Source: CADEEN01 sp963738425
GTDB lineage: Bacteria; Pseudomonadota; Gammaproteobacteria; Burkholderiales; Burkholderiaceae_C
Direction of reading: 5' to 3'
Assembly (NCBI GenBank): GCA_963738425.1
Contig: CAVTWT010000038.1
Span: forward strand, 33,195-97,194
Length of the DNA: 64,000 nucleotides
The notes beneath the pieces were generated by a model. It worked only from the letters and a program-made list of their open reading frames with translations. It was not told the DNA's origin and did no database searches. Below are positions 50,056-62,668 of this stretch, one piece after another. Positions within the stretch are counted from its first letter, which is position 1. The number at the start of each line of letters is the position of its first letter. Made by a program: the position numbers and the translations under genes.

Positions 50056-51153
50056 ATGCGCCGCTTCGCTGCCCCCCTTGTCTTCACGCTTGCCGCACTG
50101 GGATCGGCATGTTCGCGGCCCGCGCCACCGCCCGAGCCCGTGCGCGCCGTGCGCACGATCAACGTGGGCCAGCAGTCTGCGGGCAGCAGCATCGACTACG
50201 CCGGCGAGGTGCGGGCCCGAAGCGAGTCGCGCCTGTCGTTTCGGGTGGCCGGCAAGATGGTCTCGCGGCCGGTGGACCTGGGCGATGTCGTCAAGGCTGG
50301 CCAGGTGCTGGCCAGTCTCGACCCGATGGACCTGCGGCTGGGTCAGCAAGCGGCCAGCTCCGGCCTCGAGGCCGCGCGCGTCAATGCCGACCAGGCGGGT
50401 GCGGATCTGAAGCGCTTCAAGGAGCTTCGCGAACAGGGCTTCATCAGTGCGGCCGAACTCGACCGCCGCGACAGCACGTTCAAGGCCGCGCAGGCGCAGT
50501 ACGAGCAGGCCAGGGCGCAAGCCAGCGTGCAAAGCAACCAGGCGCGCTACACCACATTGGTCTCGGACGCCAAAGGCGTGGTCACGGCCATCGAAGCCGA
50601 ACCCGGCGCCGTGCTGGCCGCGGGCGCGCCTGTGTTGCGAATCGCGCCCGACGGGCCGCGTGACGTCGTCTTCTCGGTCCCGGAACAGCACGCAGGCCAG
50701 TTGCGGGCGCTCGAGGGCAAGCCGGGTCTGCTGCAAGTGCGACTTTGGGGTGCGGCCGCCGACGCCGCCGTGCCGGCGACGGTGCGTGAAGTCGCCGCGG
50801 CCGCCGACCCGGCGACGCGCACTTTTCTCGTCAAGGCCGACGTCGGCCAGGCGGCGGTGCGCCTCGGCCAAACCGCGACAGTGACGCTGGCGGTGCCCGC
50901 TGCAGCCGGTGCTTTGAAGCTGCCGCTGGCAGCGTTATTCGAACAACAAGGGCAGTCGCATGTGTGGCTGCTCGACACCGCAGCCATGACGGTGCGGGCG
51001 CAGCCGGTGAAAGTGGCCGGCGCCGAGGGCAATATGGTCCTGATCGCCAGCGGCCTCACTGCCGGGCAGACGGTCGTTAGTGCCGGTGCGCACACGTTGA
51101 CGGCAGGGCAAAAGGTCTCGCTCTACAACGCTGCCCCTGTGGCGTCGCGCTGA
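50056..51153 (+). CDS. RND efflux periplasmic adaptor (membrane-fusion) lipoprotein
   Basis: A 365-residue periplasmic adaptor linking an RND pump to an outer-membrane channel. The lipoprotein signal is MRRFAAPLVFTLAALGSACS (lipobox Cys19). A lipoyl-like hairpin follows (ARSESRLSFRVAGKMVSRPVDLGDVVKAGQVLASLD), an alpha-helical hairpin (about 95-155) and beta-barrel domains. It precedes the pump gene by 11 bases. No outer-membrane channel gene is present, so a shared TolC-like channel is expected. Confidence 0.9.
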   Translation: MRRFAAPLVFTLAALGSACSRPAPPPEPVRAVRTINVGQQSAGSSIDYAGEVRARSESRLSFRVAGKMVSRPVDLGDVVKAGQVLASLDPMDLRLGQQAASSGLEAARVNADQAGADLKRFKELREQGFISAAELDRRDSTFKAAQAQYEQARAQASVQSNQARYTTLVSDAKGVVTAIEAEPGAVLAAGAPVLRIAPDGPRDVVFSVPEQHAGQLRALEGKPGLLQVRLWGAAADAAVPATVREVAAAADPATRTFLVKADVGQAAVRLGQTATVTLAVPAAAGALKLPLAALFEQQGQSHVWLLDTAAMTVRAQPVKVAGAEGNMVLIASGLTAGQTVVSAGAHTLTAGQKVSLYNAAPVASR

Positions 51154-51164
51154 TCGGTCCGCTC

Positions 51165-54100
51165 ATGGACAAGGCCACCGACAGCGCTTCGCGCTTCAAC
51201 ATCTCGCGCTGGGCGCTCGAGCACCCGGCGCTGACACGCTACCTGATGCTGGTGCTTATCGTGCTCGGCGTTGCCGCGTACTTCCAGCTCGGGCAAGACG
51301 AAGATCCGCCGTTCACGTTTCGTGCCATGGTGGTGCAGGCCTTCTGGCCGGGCGCATCGGCCGAGCAGATGGCCGAGCAGGTGACGAGCAAGATCGAACG
51401 TGCGCTGCAGGACGTGCCGTACAGCGACGTCATCCGCAGCTACACCAAGCCCGGCGAGTCGCTGACGATTTTGCAGTTGAAGGACAGCTCACCGCCCAAG
51501 GAAGTGCAGGGCGTCTGGTACCTGGCTCGCAAGAAGGTCGGCGACATGCGCAGCACGCTGCCGACGGGTGTCGTTGGCCCCGTCTTCAACGACGACTTCG
51601 GCGATGTTTTCGGCACGATCTACGCGCTGTCGGCCGACGGCTTCTCGGACGAGGAACTGCGAGAACACGCCGACAAGGTCCGCGAGCGGCTGCTGCGGAT
51701 CAAGGACGTCGCCAAGGTTGAAGTCTTCGGCGCTCAGCCGGAGAAGGTCTTCGTCGAGATCTCGCACAAGCGGCTGGCCACGCTCGGCCTGGACTTCAAT
51801 CAGGTGATTGCGCAACTTTCGGCGCAGAACGCCGTCGAGGGCACTGGGCAGTTGAATGCCGGCAGCGAGAACTTGCAGGTGCGCATCGGCGGCCAGTTCA
51901 AGTCAATCAAGGAGTTGGAGCAGTTCCCAATCCGCGGCGTCAATGCGACGACGGGGCAGGGCACGCAACTGCGGCTGGGCGACATCGGCACGGTCAGCCG
52001 TGGCACGATCGATCCGCCGCAGGTCAAGGTGCGCCACCAAGGGAAGCAGGTGATCGCGCTCGGGGTGTCGATGGCCAAGGGTGGCGACATCATTGCGCTT
52101 GGTCAATCGCTGCGCAGCGAGGCCAAAACGATTCAATCGACGTTGCCGGTCGGCATCGAGATGAGCCAGATCCAGGACCAGCCGGAGGCGGTGGCACGCT
52201 CGGTCGGCGAGTTCGTGCGCGTGCTGGTCGAGGCCATCGTCGTCGTGCTCGCTGTGAGCTTCATTGCGCTGGGCTTTCACACCAAGCCGTTTCGCATCGA
52301 CATCTGGCCGGGCTTGGTCGTCGGCATCACGATCCCGCTCGTGCTCGCGATCACCTTCGTCACGATGTTCTATTGGGGCGTTGGCCTGCACAAGATCTCG
52401 CTCGGCTCGCTGATCATTGCGCTGGGCCTGCTGGTCGACGACGCAATCATCGCCGTCGAGATGATGGTGCGCAAAATGGAAGAGGGCTACGACCGCACGC
52501 GCGCCGCCACCTTCAGCTACGAGCTGGTGTCAATGCCGATGCTGACCGGCACGCTGATAACGGCCGCGGGCTTCCTGCCAATTGGTTTGGCCAAGTCGGT
52601 GACGGGTGAGTACACGTTTGCGATCTTCGCGGTGACGACGGCCGCGCTCGTGATCTCCTGGTTCGTGTCGGTCTATTTCGTGCCCTATCTCGGCGTCAAA
52701 CTGCTGCGCACGCGGGCGCACGCCGATGGCGGCGAAGTCCACGAGTTGTTCGATTCGCCGTTCTACTCTCGGCTGCGCGCGCTGGTGAATTGGTGCGTGG
52801 CGCACCGCTGGATCACGCTCGGCATCACGCTGCTGACCTTCGCGCTGGGCGTCGCCGGCATGGGCCGCGTGCAGCAGCAGTTTTTCCCGGATTCGAGCCG
52901 CCCGGAAGTGCTGGTCGATTTGTGGCTGCCCGAAGGTGCGACGTTCCAGGAGTCGGAAGCAGTAGCCAAGCGCTTCGAAGCCCGCATTGCCAAGGAGGAG
53001 GGCGTGGCCAGCGTGACGGCGTGGATCGGCACCGGCGTGCCGCGTTTCTATCTGCCGCTCGATCAGATCTTCCAGAACAGCAACGTCAGCCAGTTCATCC
53101 TGTTGCCCAAAGACCTGGCCGCACGCGATGCGCTGCGCACGAAGTTGCCGGCGTTGCTGGCCACCGAGTTCCCGGAAGTGCGTGGCCGTTCGAAGGTTTT
53201 GCCGAACGGCCCACCGGTGCCATACCCCGTGATGTTCCGCGTGGTCGGCCCCGATGTGGCCGGCGTGCGCGTTTGGACCGAACAAGCGAAGGCTATCCTG
53301 CAAGCGAACCCGAACATGCGCGGCGTCAACGACAACTGGAACGAGCGCGTCAAGGTGCTGCGCCTGCAAGTCGACCAGGACAAGGCACGTGCCCTCGGCG
53401 TGACCAGCCAGAACATCGCAGTGGCGGCACGCACGGTGCTGTCGGGCTCGACCGTCGGCCAGTACCGAGAAGGCGACAAGCTGATCGACATCGTGCTGCG
53501 CCAACCGGCCGACGAGCGCAATGCGATCACCGATCTGGCGACGGCGTACCTGCCGACCGCCAGCGGCCGCGCGATCCCGCTGTCGCAGATCGCCAGCTTC
53601 GAGTTCGCCTGGGAGCCGGGCGTGATCTGGCGCGAAGGGCGCAAGTTCGCGGCCGCGGTGCAGGGCGATGTGGTTGAGGGCGTGCAGGGGCCGACGGTGA
53701 CGGTCCAGGTTTGGCCCGAGCTGCAGAAGTTGAAGGCCAAGATGCCACCCGATTACGACATCCAAATCGCCGGCGCCGTCGCGGAAAGCAGCAAAGGCCA
53801 GGACTCGATCGCCGTGGGCGTGCCGGTGATGCTGTTCATCATGTTCACGCTGCTCGTGCTGCAACTGCAGTCGGTGTCGCGCGCCTTCCTCGTCGTGCTG
53901 ACGGCGCCGATGGGCATTGCCGGCGTTGCGGGGGCGCTGCTGCTGCTCAACCGGCCGTTCGGCTTCGTGGCGCTGCTTGGCTTCATCGCGCTGGCCGGGA
54001 TGATCATGCGCAACTCGGTGATCCTGATCGACCAGATCGAGCAGGACCGCAGGAAGGGCGTGCCGGCGTGGGACGCGATCGTCGAGTCCGCCGTGCGGCG

Positions 54101-54296
54101 CTTCCGGCCGATCGTGCTGACGGCGGCGGCTGCCGTGCTGGCGATGATCCCGCTGTCGCGCAGCGTGTTTTGGGGGCCGATGGCGGTGGCGATCATGGGC
54201 GGACTGGTGGTGGCAACGGCGCTGACGCTGCTCGCGCTGCCGGCGCTTTATGCGGCCTGGTTCCGCGTCAAGAAGCCGGCCGAAGCCTCAAGCTAA
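51165..54296 (+). CDS. RND-family efflux permease
   Basis: Inner-membrane transporter of the hydrophobe/amphiphile efflux superfamily (1043 residues) working as a trimer with the adaptor upstream. Two repeats of six transmembrane helices with a large periplasmic loop between helices 1-2 and 7-8 are seen. The proton-relay region of helix 4 is LIIALGLLVDDAIIAVEMM (two adjacent Asp). The helix 10-12 part includes GFVALLGFIALAGMIMRNSVILIDQIEQ. Substrate specificity cannot be told. Transcription probably starts at the TetR-type operator. Confidence 0.93.
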   Translation: MDKATDSASRFNISRWALEHPALTRYLMLVLIVLGVAAYFQLGQDEDPPFTFRAMVVQAFWPGASAEQMAEQVTSKIERALQDVPYSDVIRSYTKPGESLTILQLKDSSPPKEVQGVWYLARKKVGDMRSTLPTGVVGPVFNDDFGDVFGTIYALSADGFSDEELREHADKVRERLLRIKDVAKVEVFGAQPEKVFVEISHKRLATLGLDFNQVIAQLSAQNAVEGTGQLNAGSENLQVRIGGQFKSIKELEQFPIRGVNATTGQGTQLRLGDIGTVSRGTIDPPQVKVRHQGKQVIALGVSMAKGGDIIALGQSLRSEAKTIQSTLPVGIEMSQIQDQPEAVARSVGEFVRVLVEAIVVVLAVSFIALGFHTKPFRIDIWPGLVVGITIPLVLAITFVTMFYWGVGLHKISLGSLIIALGLLVDDAIIAVEMMVRKMEEGYDRTRAATFSYELVSMPMLTGTLITAAGFLPIGLAKSVTGEYTFAIFAVTTAALVISWFVSVYFVPYLGVKLLRTRAHADGGEVHELFDSPFYSRLRALVNWCVAHRWITLGITLLTFALGVAGMGRVQQQFFPDSSRPEVLVDLWLPEGATFQESEAVAKRFEARIAKEEGVASVTAWIGTGVPRFYLPLDQIFQNSNVSQFILLPKDLAARDALRTKLPALLATEFPEVRGRSKVLPNGPPVPYPVMFRVVGPDVAGVRVWTEQAKAILQANPNMRGVNDNWNERVKVLRLQVDQDKARALGVTSQNIAVAARTVLSGSTVGQYREGDKLIDIVLRQPADERNAITDLATAYLPTASGRAIPLSQIASFEFAWEPGVIWREGRKFAAAVQGDVVEGVQGPTVTVQVWPELQKLKAKMPPDYDIQIAGAVAESSKGQDSIAVGVPVMLFIMFTLLVLQLQSVSRAFLVVLTAPMGIAGVAGALLLLNRPFGFVALLGFIALAGMIMRNSVILIDQIEQDRRKGVPAWDAIVESAVRRFRPIVLTAAAAVLAMIPLSRSVFWGPMAVAIMGGLVVATALTLLALPALYAAWFRVKKPAEASS

Positions 54297-54322
54297 ACTC
54301 ACAGGTTCAGCGCCACCAAACC

Positions 54323-54409
54323 GCGCGGGTGGCGAAATTGGTAGACGCACCAGGTTTAGGTCCTGACGCCCTCACCGGCGTGGGGGTTCGAGTCCCCCCC
54401 CGCGCACCA
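54323..54409 (+). tRNA. tRNA-Leu (UAG)
   Basis: A class II tRNA of 87 bases with acceptor stem GCGCGGG/CCCGCGC, D-loop AAATTGGTAGAC, anticodon loop TTTAGGT (anticodon UAG), a variable arm and T-loop GGTTCGAGTCC. The 3' CCA is encoded. It lies between the RND permease and tig. Confidence 0.97.
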
Positions 54410-54442
54410 CGCTTTTTTGTCGAATCCTCCAAGAGCATTGCC

Positions 54443-55750
54443 ATGACGGTCCAAGTTGAAACTCTCGAAAAGCTGCAACGCCGCATAACGCTGACCCTGC
54501 CGGTCACGAGCATCAGCGGTGAAGTCGAAACCCGCCTGAAGAAGCTGGCCCGCACGGTCAAGGCGGATGGGTTCCGCCCCGGCAAGGTGCCGATGAGCGT
54601 CGTCGCACAGCGCTACGGCTACTCGGTGCAGTACGAGGTCATGAACGACAAGGTCGGCGAGGCCTTCAACTCGGCCGCAAACGAGGCCAAGCTGCGCGTT
54701 GCCGGCATGCCCAAGATCACGCAGAAGGACGAGTCGGCCGAAGGGCAGATGGCCTTCGACGCGACGTTCGAGGTCTATCCCGAAGTCAAGATCGGTGATC
54801 TGTCGGCAGTCTCGGTCGAGCGTGTGGCGACTGAAGTGACCGAGGCGGCCATCGACAAGACGGTGGACATCCTGCGCAAGCAGCGCCGCACGTTCCAGCA
54901 GCGGCCGAGCGGTGAAGGCGCGGCTGAGACCGACCGCGTGACGATTGACTTCGAAGGCAAGATCGACGGTGAGCCCTTCGCCGGCGGCAAGGCCGATGCG
55001 TTCCAGTTCATCGTCGGCGAAGGCCAGATGCTGCCGCAGTTCGACCAGGGCGTGCGCGGCATGAAGGCCGGCGACAACAAGACCTTCCCGGTCGCGTTTC
55101 CCGCTGACTATCAAGGCCAGGATGTCGCCGGTAAGGAAGCGGACTTCCTCGTCACGATGAAGAAGATCGAAGCCCAGCACCTGCCGGACGTGAACGAAGC
55201 TTTCGTCAAGACGCTCGGCATCAAGGACGCGACAGTCGATGCGCTGCGCGCCGATGTGAAGAAGAATCTGGAGCGCGAAGTGAAGTTTCGCGTGCTGAGC
55301 CGCAACAAGGCCGCGGTGATGGACGCGTTGGTCGGCGCCGCCGAACTCGACGTGCCGACCGCGCTGGTCGAGGGCGAGACCGAACGCATGATCGAGTCAG
55401 CCCGAGCCGACCTGAAGCAGCGTGGCGTCAAGGACGCCGAGAAGGCGCCGATCCCGCCCGAGCTGTTCAAGGACCAGGCCGAGCGCCGTGTGCGCCTGGG
55501 TCTCGTCGTGGCAGAACTCGTGCGCACCAACAACCTGCAGGCCAAGCCCGAGCAGTTGCAGGCCCACATCGAAGAGATGAGCCAGAGCTACGAAAAACCG
55601 GCTGAGGTGATGCGCTGGTACCTGAGCGACCGCCAGCGCATGGCCGAGGTCGAGGCGATCGTGATCGAGAGCAACGTCACGCAGCACGTCCTTGCCCAAG
55701 CGCAGGTGACCGACAAGGTGCTACCGTTCGATGAGTTGATGACTGCCTGA
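54443..55750 (+). CDS. tig: Trigger factor
   Basis: Ribosome-associated chaperone and prolyl isomerase (435 residues). The ribosome-binding domain (about 1-115) has FRPGKVPMSVVAQRYG (signature G-F-R-x-G-K-x-P). The FKBP-type domain (about 150-245) has GEGQMLPQFDQGVRGMKAGD, and a C-terminal helical chaperone domain follows. The open frame extends upstream through the end of the RND gene and tRNA-Leu, but the ATG at 54443 matches the family. It begins the tig-clpP-clpX-lon block. Confidence 0.96.
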   Translation: MTVQVETLEKLQRRITLTLPVTSISGEVETRLKKLARTVKADGFRPGKVPMSVVAQRYGYSVQYEVMNDKVGEAFNSAANEAKLRVAGMPKITQKDESAEGQMAFDATFEVYPEVKIGDLSAVSVERVATEVTEAAIDKTVDILRKQRRTFQQRPSGEGAAETDRVTIDFEGKIDGEPFAGGKADAFQFIVGEGQMLPQFDQGVRGMKAGDNKTFPVAFPADYQGQDVAGKEADFLVTMKKIEAQHLPDVNEAFVKTLGIKDATVDALRADVKKNLEREVKFRVLSRNKAAVMDALVGAAELDVPTALVEGETERMIESARADLKQRGVKDAEKAPIPPELFKDQAERRVRLGLVVAELVRTNNLQAKPEQLQAHIEEMSQSYEKPAEVMRWYLSDRQRMAEVEAIVIESNVTQHVLAQAQVTDKVLPFDELMTA

Positions 55751-55769
55751 GCGGCGCAAGGAAGATCGG

Positions 55770-56375
55770 ATGAGCGCACTGGATACACAAGGACTCGGCC
55801 TCGTGCCCATGGTCATCGAGACCTCGGGCCGCGGCGAGCGCGCCTACGACATCTACTCGCGCCTGCTGCGCGAGCGCATCGTCTTCCTGGTCGGCCCGGT
55901 CAACGACCAGACCGCCAACGTCGTCGTCGCGCAGATGCTCTTCCTCGAGAGCGAGAACCCGGACAAGGAAATCTTCCTCTACATCAACTCGCCGGGCGGA
56001 AGTGTTTCCGCCGGGCTGTCGGTGTACGACACGATGCAGTTCATCAAGCCCGATGTCTCGACGCTGTGCATGGGCATGGCGGCTAGCATGGGTGCCTTCC
56101 TGCTGGCTGCGGGCACCAAGGGCAAGCGCCTGGCGCTGCCGAACTCACGCATCATGATCCACCAACCCTCGGGTGGCGCACAGGGCCAGGCCAGCGACAT
56201 TGAAATCCAGGCTCGCGAAATCCTGAAGCTGCGCGAATCGCTGAACCAGATCCTGGCTGATCGCACCGGCCAGAGCCTCGACAAGATCAAGTCCGACAGC
56301 GAGCGCGACTACTTCATGTCGGCGCCCGAGGCCAAGGACTACGGGCTGATCGACCAGGTCATCGAAAAGCGGTAG
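55770..56375 (+). CDS. clpP: ATP-dependent Clp protease proteolytic subunit
   Basis: Serine protease subunit (201 residues) that forms the two-ring chamber. The catalytic triad is Ser106 (MGMAASMGAF), His131 (RIMIHQPSGG) and Asp180 (SERDYFM), with FLYINSPGGSVSAGL as the substrate-binding strand. It starts 19 bases after tig and is followed after 123 bases by clpX. Confidence 0.97.
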   Translation: MSALDTQGLGLVPMVIETSGRGERAYDIYSRLLRERIVFLVGPVNDQTANVVVAQMLFLESENPDKEIFLYINSPGGSVSAGLSVYDTMQFIKPDVSTLCMGMAASMGAFLLAAGTKGKRLALPNSRIMIHQPSGGAQGQASDIEIQAREILKLRESLNQILADRTGQSLDKIKSDSERDYFMSAPEAKDYGLIDQVIEKR

Positions 56376-56498
56376 TTGCCGCGCTGGCCGCCGCCCTGCC
56401 CGAAGTTGTGATCCGCGCCACGAAAAGGGCTGCTTTTCCGCGCGTGGACGCCCCGGTGCCTTGCACTATGATCGGCTGACTTCTTACTAGGCGCACCC

Positions 56499-57764
<1,266 letters not shown>

Positions 57765-57780
57765 GTCTTGTGATTCACCG

Positions 57781-57803
57781 CTCAGGCCCCAAGTCGGCCT
57801 GAG
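57781..57803 (+). other. Hairpin between clpX and lon
   Basis: Perfect 8-bp stem CTCAGGCC/GGCCTGAG with a seven-base loop, immediately before the lon ribosome site. There is no U-run on the lon strand, so it looks like a transcript-processing or stability structure rather than a terminator. Confidence 0.5.
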
Positions 57804-57820
57804 AAAGAGAGGTTCTCACC

Positions 57821-60250
<2,430 letters not shown>

Positions 60251-60290
60251 TCGGCAAGGCCAAAAAGTCTGGCTATAATTTGGCCCTCTC

Positions 60291-60366
60291 GCGGGAGTAG
60301 CTCAGTTGGTAGAGCGCAACCTTGCCAAGGTTGAGGTCGAGAGTTCGAGACTCTTCTCCCGCTCCA
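60291..60366 (+). tRNA. tRNA-Gly (GCC)
   Basis: A 76-base tRNA with acceptor GCGGGAG/CTCCCGC, D-arm GCTCAGTTGGTAGAGC, anticodon loop TTGCCAA (GCC), T-loop AGTTCGAGACT and encoded CCA. A TATAAT box lies at 60274-60279. Confidence 0.98.
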
Positions 60367-60378
60367 GATAGCAGCACG

Positions 60379-60406
60379 AAAAGGGAAGCCGACCAGCTTC
60401 CCTTTC
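60379..60406 (+). terminator. Terminator-like hairpin after tRNA-Gly
   Basis: Ten-pair stem AAAGGGAAGC/GCTTCCCTTT (loop CGACCA) followed by CTCGTCTC, so only a weak U-run. It lies between tRNA-Gly and tRNA-Cys and may separate or process the two tRNAs. Confidence 0.6.
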
Positions 60407-60434
60407 TCGTCTCAGGACTGATGACGATCGAGAC

Positions 60435-60508
60435 GGCGCGGTAGCAAAGCGGTTATGCAGCGGATTGCAAATCCGTCCAGGGCGGTTCGACTCCGCCCCG
60501 CGCCTCCA
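60435..60508 (+). tRNA. tRNA-Cys (GCA)
   Basis: A 74-base tRNA with acceptor GGCGCGG/CCGCGCC, anticodon loop TTGCAAA (GCA), T-arm GGGCGGTTCGACTCCGCCC and encoded CCA. Confidence 0.98.
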
Positions 60509-60518
60509 GACAAAACAA

Positions 60519-60542
60519 AGCCCGGCTCTGCCGGGCTTTTTT
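60519..60542 (+). terminator. Intrinsic terminator of the tRNA unit
   Basis: Seven-pair hairpin AGCCCGG/CCGGGCT with a five-base loop and six consecutive T residues. It ends the tRNA-Gly/tRNA-Cys transcript. Confidence 0.9.
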
Positions 60543-60892
60543 GCATTCTCAGATCGCTACACGCGAAAGCGCCGAAACACGTTCAGCTGCTCAGCTCCAA
60601 AGATGCGAAAGTACGGAGAAGGACAAACGCAGATGATTGCTTGCGGGAACATCGACACCTATGAGCGCAGCCAGATACGACCTTCGCCAAAGGTCCACCA
60701 AAAGGCGTGATCCATGGAACGACGGATTCGAGAGCCTAGACGAAGAGCTGCTTCAGGACCGCGATCCAGAAGCAGTGCCGAACGCGCCAACGAGAGCTAC
60801 CAACGAAACCGTCGCGCCCAGTTGTCGGCGCTTGTTCACCATCGCCTGAACCGTCCATAGTGTTGTGCCGTGGCGAAGCTCTCAGCTCTGAC
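60543..60892. other. Gene-poor, lower-GC stretch after the tRNA pair
   Basis: About 350 bases whose composition is clearly AT-richer than the rest. It carries only short frames, such as one of 62 codons starting near 60661 (MSAARYDLRQRSTKRRDPWN...) and one of about 35 codons from 60603. Neither resembles a known protein. The stretch may be a remnant of an element once inserted at the tRNA genes. Confidence 0.4.
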
Positions 60893-62414
60893 TTACTTCG
60901 CCACCGGCATCGCGAACTCCGCCCCCTTGCCGATGCTCGCCGGCCAGCGCTGCATCACGCTCTTCTGCTTCGTATAGAAGCGCACGCCTTCTTCGCCGTA
61001 GGCGTGCATGTCGCCGAACAAACTCTTCTTCCAGCCGCCGAAGCCGTGCCAAGCCATCGGCACCGGGATCGGCACGTTGATGCCGACCATGCCGACCTGG
61101 ATGCGGCGCGAGAACTCGCGGGCGATGTTGCCGTCGCTGGTGAAGCAGGACACGCCGTTGCCGTAGGGGTGCTCGTTGACGAGCTTCACCGCTTCGGCAA
61201 AGTCATGGGCGCGCACGCAGGACAGCACGGGGCCGAAGATCTCTTCCTGGTAGATGCGCATCGAGGGCGTGACGCGGTCGAACAGCGTGCCGCCGGTGAA
61301 GTAGCCGCTCTCGTGCTGCGCCACTTTCAAGCCGCGGCCATCAACAACCAGCTTCGCGCCTTCCTTGACGCCTGTTTCGATGTAGCCCTCGATGCGAGCC
61401 AAGGCCTCTTTCGTGATCACCGGGCCCATCTCGGCGTCGGCGGCCATGCCGTTCTTGACCTTCAGCGTTTTCGCGCGCTCGGCCAGCAGCGGCACGATCT
61501 TGTCGGCCACGTCGCCGACCAGCACCGCCACCGAAATCGCCATGCAGCGCTCGCCCGCCGAGCCGTAGGCGCTGCCGATGAGGGCATCGACAGCCTGCTC
61601 GATGTCGGCATCGGGCATCACGACCATGTGGTTCTTGGCGCCGCCCAAGGCCTGCACGCGCTTGCCGTTCCTGGCGCCGGTTTCGTAGATGTACTGCGCG
61701 ATCGGCGTCGAGCCGACGAAGGACAGCGCTTTCACGTCCGGGTGTTCGAGTAGCGCATCGACAGCCGCCTTGTCGCCCTGCACGACGTTGAACACGCCGT
61801 CGGGCAGGCCGGCCTGCTTGAACAATTCGCCGATGAAGACCGAGGGCGACGGGTCGCGCTCGCTCGGCTTCAGGATGAAGCTGTTGCCGCAGGCGATGGC
61901 CACCGGGAACATCCAGCACGGCACCATGCACGGGAAGTTGAACGGCGTGATGCCGGCCACCACGCCGAGCGGCTGGCGCAGCGTCCAGTTGTCGATCCCC
62001 GTGCTGACCTGGTCGGTGTAGTCGCCCTTCAACAGTTGCGGAATGCCGCAGGCGAACTCGACGATGTCGATGCCGCGCGTGACCTCGCCCTGCGCGTCGG
62101 AGAACACCTTGCCGTGTTCGGCGGTGATCATCGCGGCGATCGTGTCGCGGTGCTGGTTCATCAGTTCGAGGAACTTCAGCATCACGCGCGCGCGGCGGAT
62201 CGGCGGGGTGTCTGCCCAGGCGGGGAAGGCGGCTTGCGCGGCTGCGACTGCCGCGTGCACTTCGGCTTTCGACGCTAGTGCGACTTGGCGTGCAACGGCG
62301 CCAGTCGCGGGGTTGAAGACGGGTTGCTCTCGGCCGCTCTTGCTGCCCGCTCGCACGCCTGCGATCCAGTGACCGACGGTGGTGGTCGGCGGTGAATGCT
62401 TCGGTGGCGCCCAT
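60893..62414 (-). CDS. mmsA: Methylmalonate-semialdehyde dehydrogenase (CoA-acylating), one-base frameshift at the start
   Basis: Aldehyde dehydrogenase (restored length 506) that converts methylmalonate semialdehyde to propionyl-CoA in valine and inositol breakdown. The NAD-binding and catalytic parts are PFNFPCMVPCWMFPVAIACGN, FVGSTPIAQYIYE and GSAGERCMAISVAVLVG (catalytic Cys). The C terminus has EEIFGPVLSCVRA and GGWKKSLFGDMHAYG. An AGGAGA ribosome site precedes the ATG at 62414, but the frame from it is broken after MGATEAFTA; removing one C on the plus strand near 62388 joins it to TTTVGHWIAG. A longer reading frame with the antisense tRNA sequence is an artefact. Confidence 0.92.
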
Positions 62415-62471
62415 GTTCGTCTCCTGTGTCGAAGGCCGAATCGTAGTCTCGTTGACAATGCGCTGCGCCCC

Positions 62472-62493
62472 GCCCGGGTGGTGAAATTGGTAG
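62472..62493 (+). repeat. Partial duplicate of the tRNA-Leu(UAA) 5' end
   Basis: Twenty-two bases identical to the first 22 bases of tRNA-Leu(UAA) at 62563 (GCCCGGGTGGTGAAATTGGT, then AG). It is followed by three hairpins (GGCCCGC/GCGGGCC, GCGGACC/GGTCCGC, CCGGGC/GCCCGG), and GTCCGCTGTGTC at about 62530 is the reverse complement of GACACAGCGGAC inside the intact tRNA. This appears to be a scar of duplication and rearrangement. Confidence 0.75.
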
Positions 62494-62562
62494 GTGAGGC
62501 CCGCGAGGGCGGGCCGAACGCGGACCTTGGTCCGCTGTGTCGCTGACAATCCACCGGGCAAA

Positions 62563-62654
62563 GCCCGGGTGGTGAAATTGGTAGACACAGCGGACTTAAA
62601 ATCCGCGGCTTCTCGAAAGAGGGCGTGCCGGTTCGATCCCGGCCCTGGGCACCA
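62563..62654 (+). tRNA. tRNA-Leu (UAA)
   Basis: A class II tRNA of 92 bases with acceptor GCCCGGG/CCTGGGC (one G-U), D-loop AAATTGGTAGAC, anticodon loop CTTAAAA (UAA), a long variable arm GGGCGTGCC region, T-loop GGTTCGATCCC and encoded CCA. Confidence 0.97.
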
Positions 62655-62668
62655 CACGAAAAGACACG

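Noticed and set aside
53711..54442. Upstream extension of the trigger factor frame through the RND permease end and tRNA-Leu
   Set aside because: Shadow frame through the RND gene and a tRNA; the ATG at 54443 gives a standard N terminus.
60637..60849. Short open frames of 60-80 codons after tRNA-Cys
   Set aside because: No family resemblance, mutual overlap and no strong ribosome sites. Kept only as a note on the lower-GC stretch.
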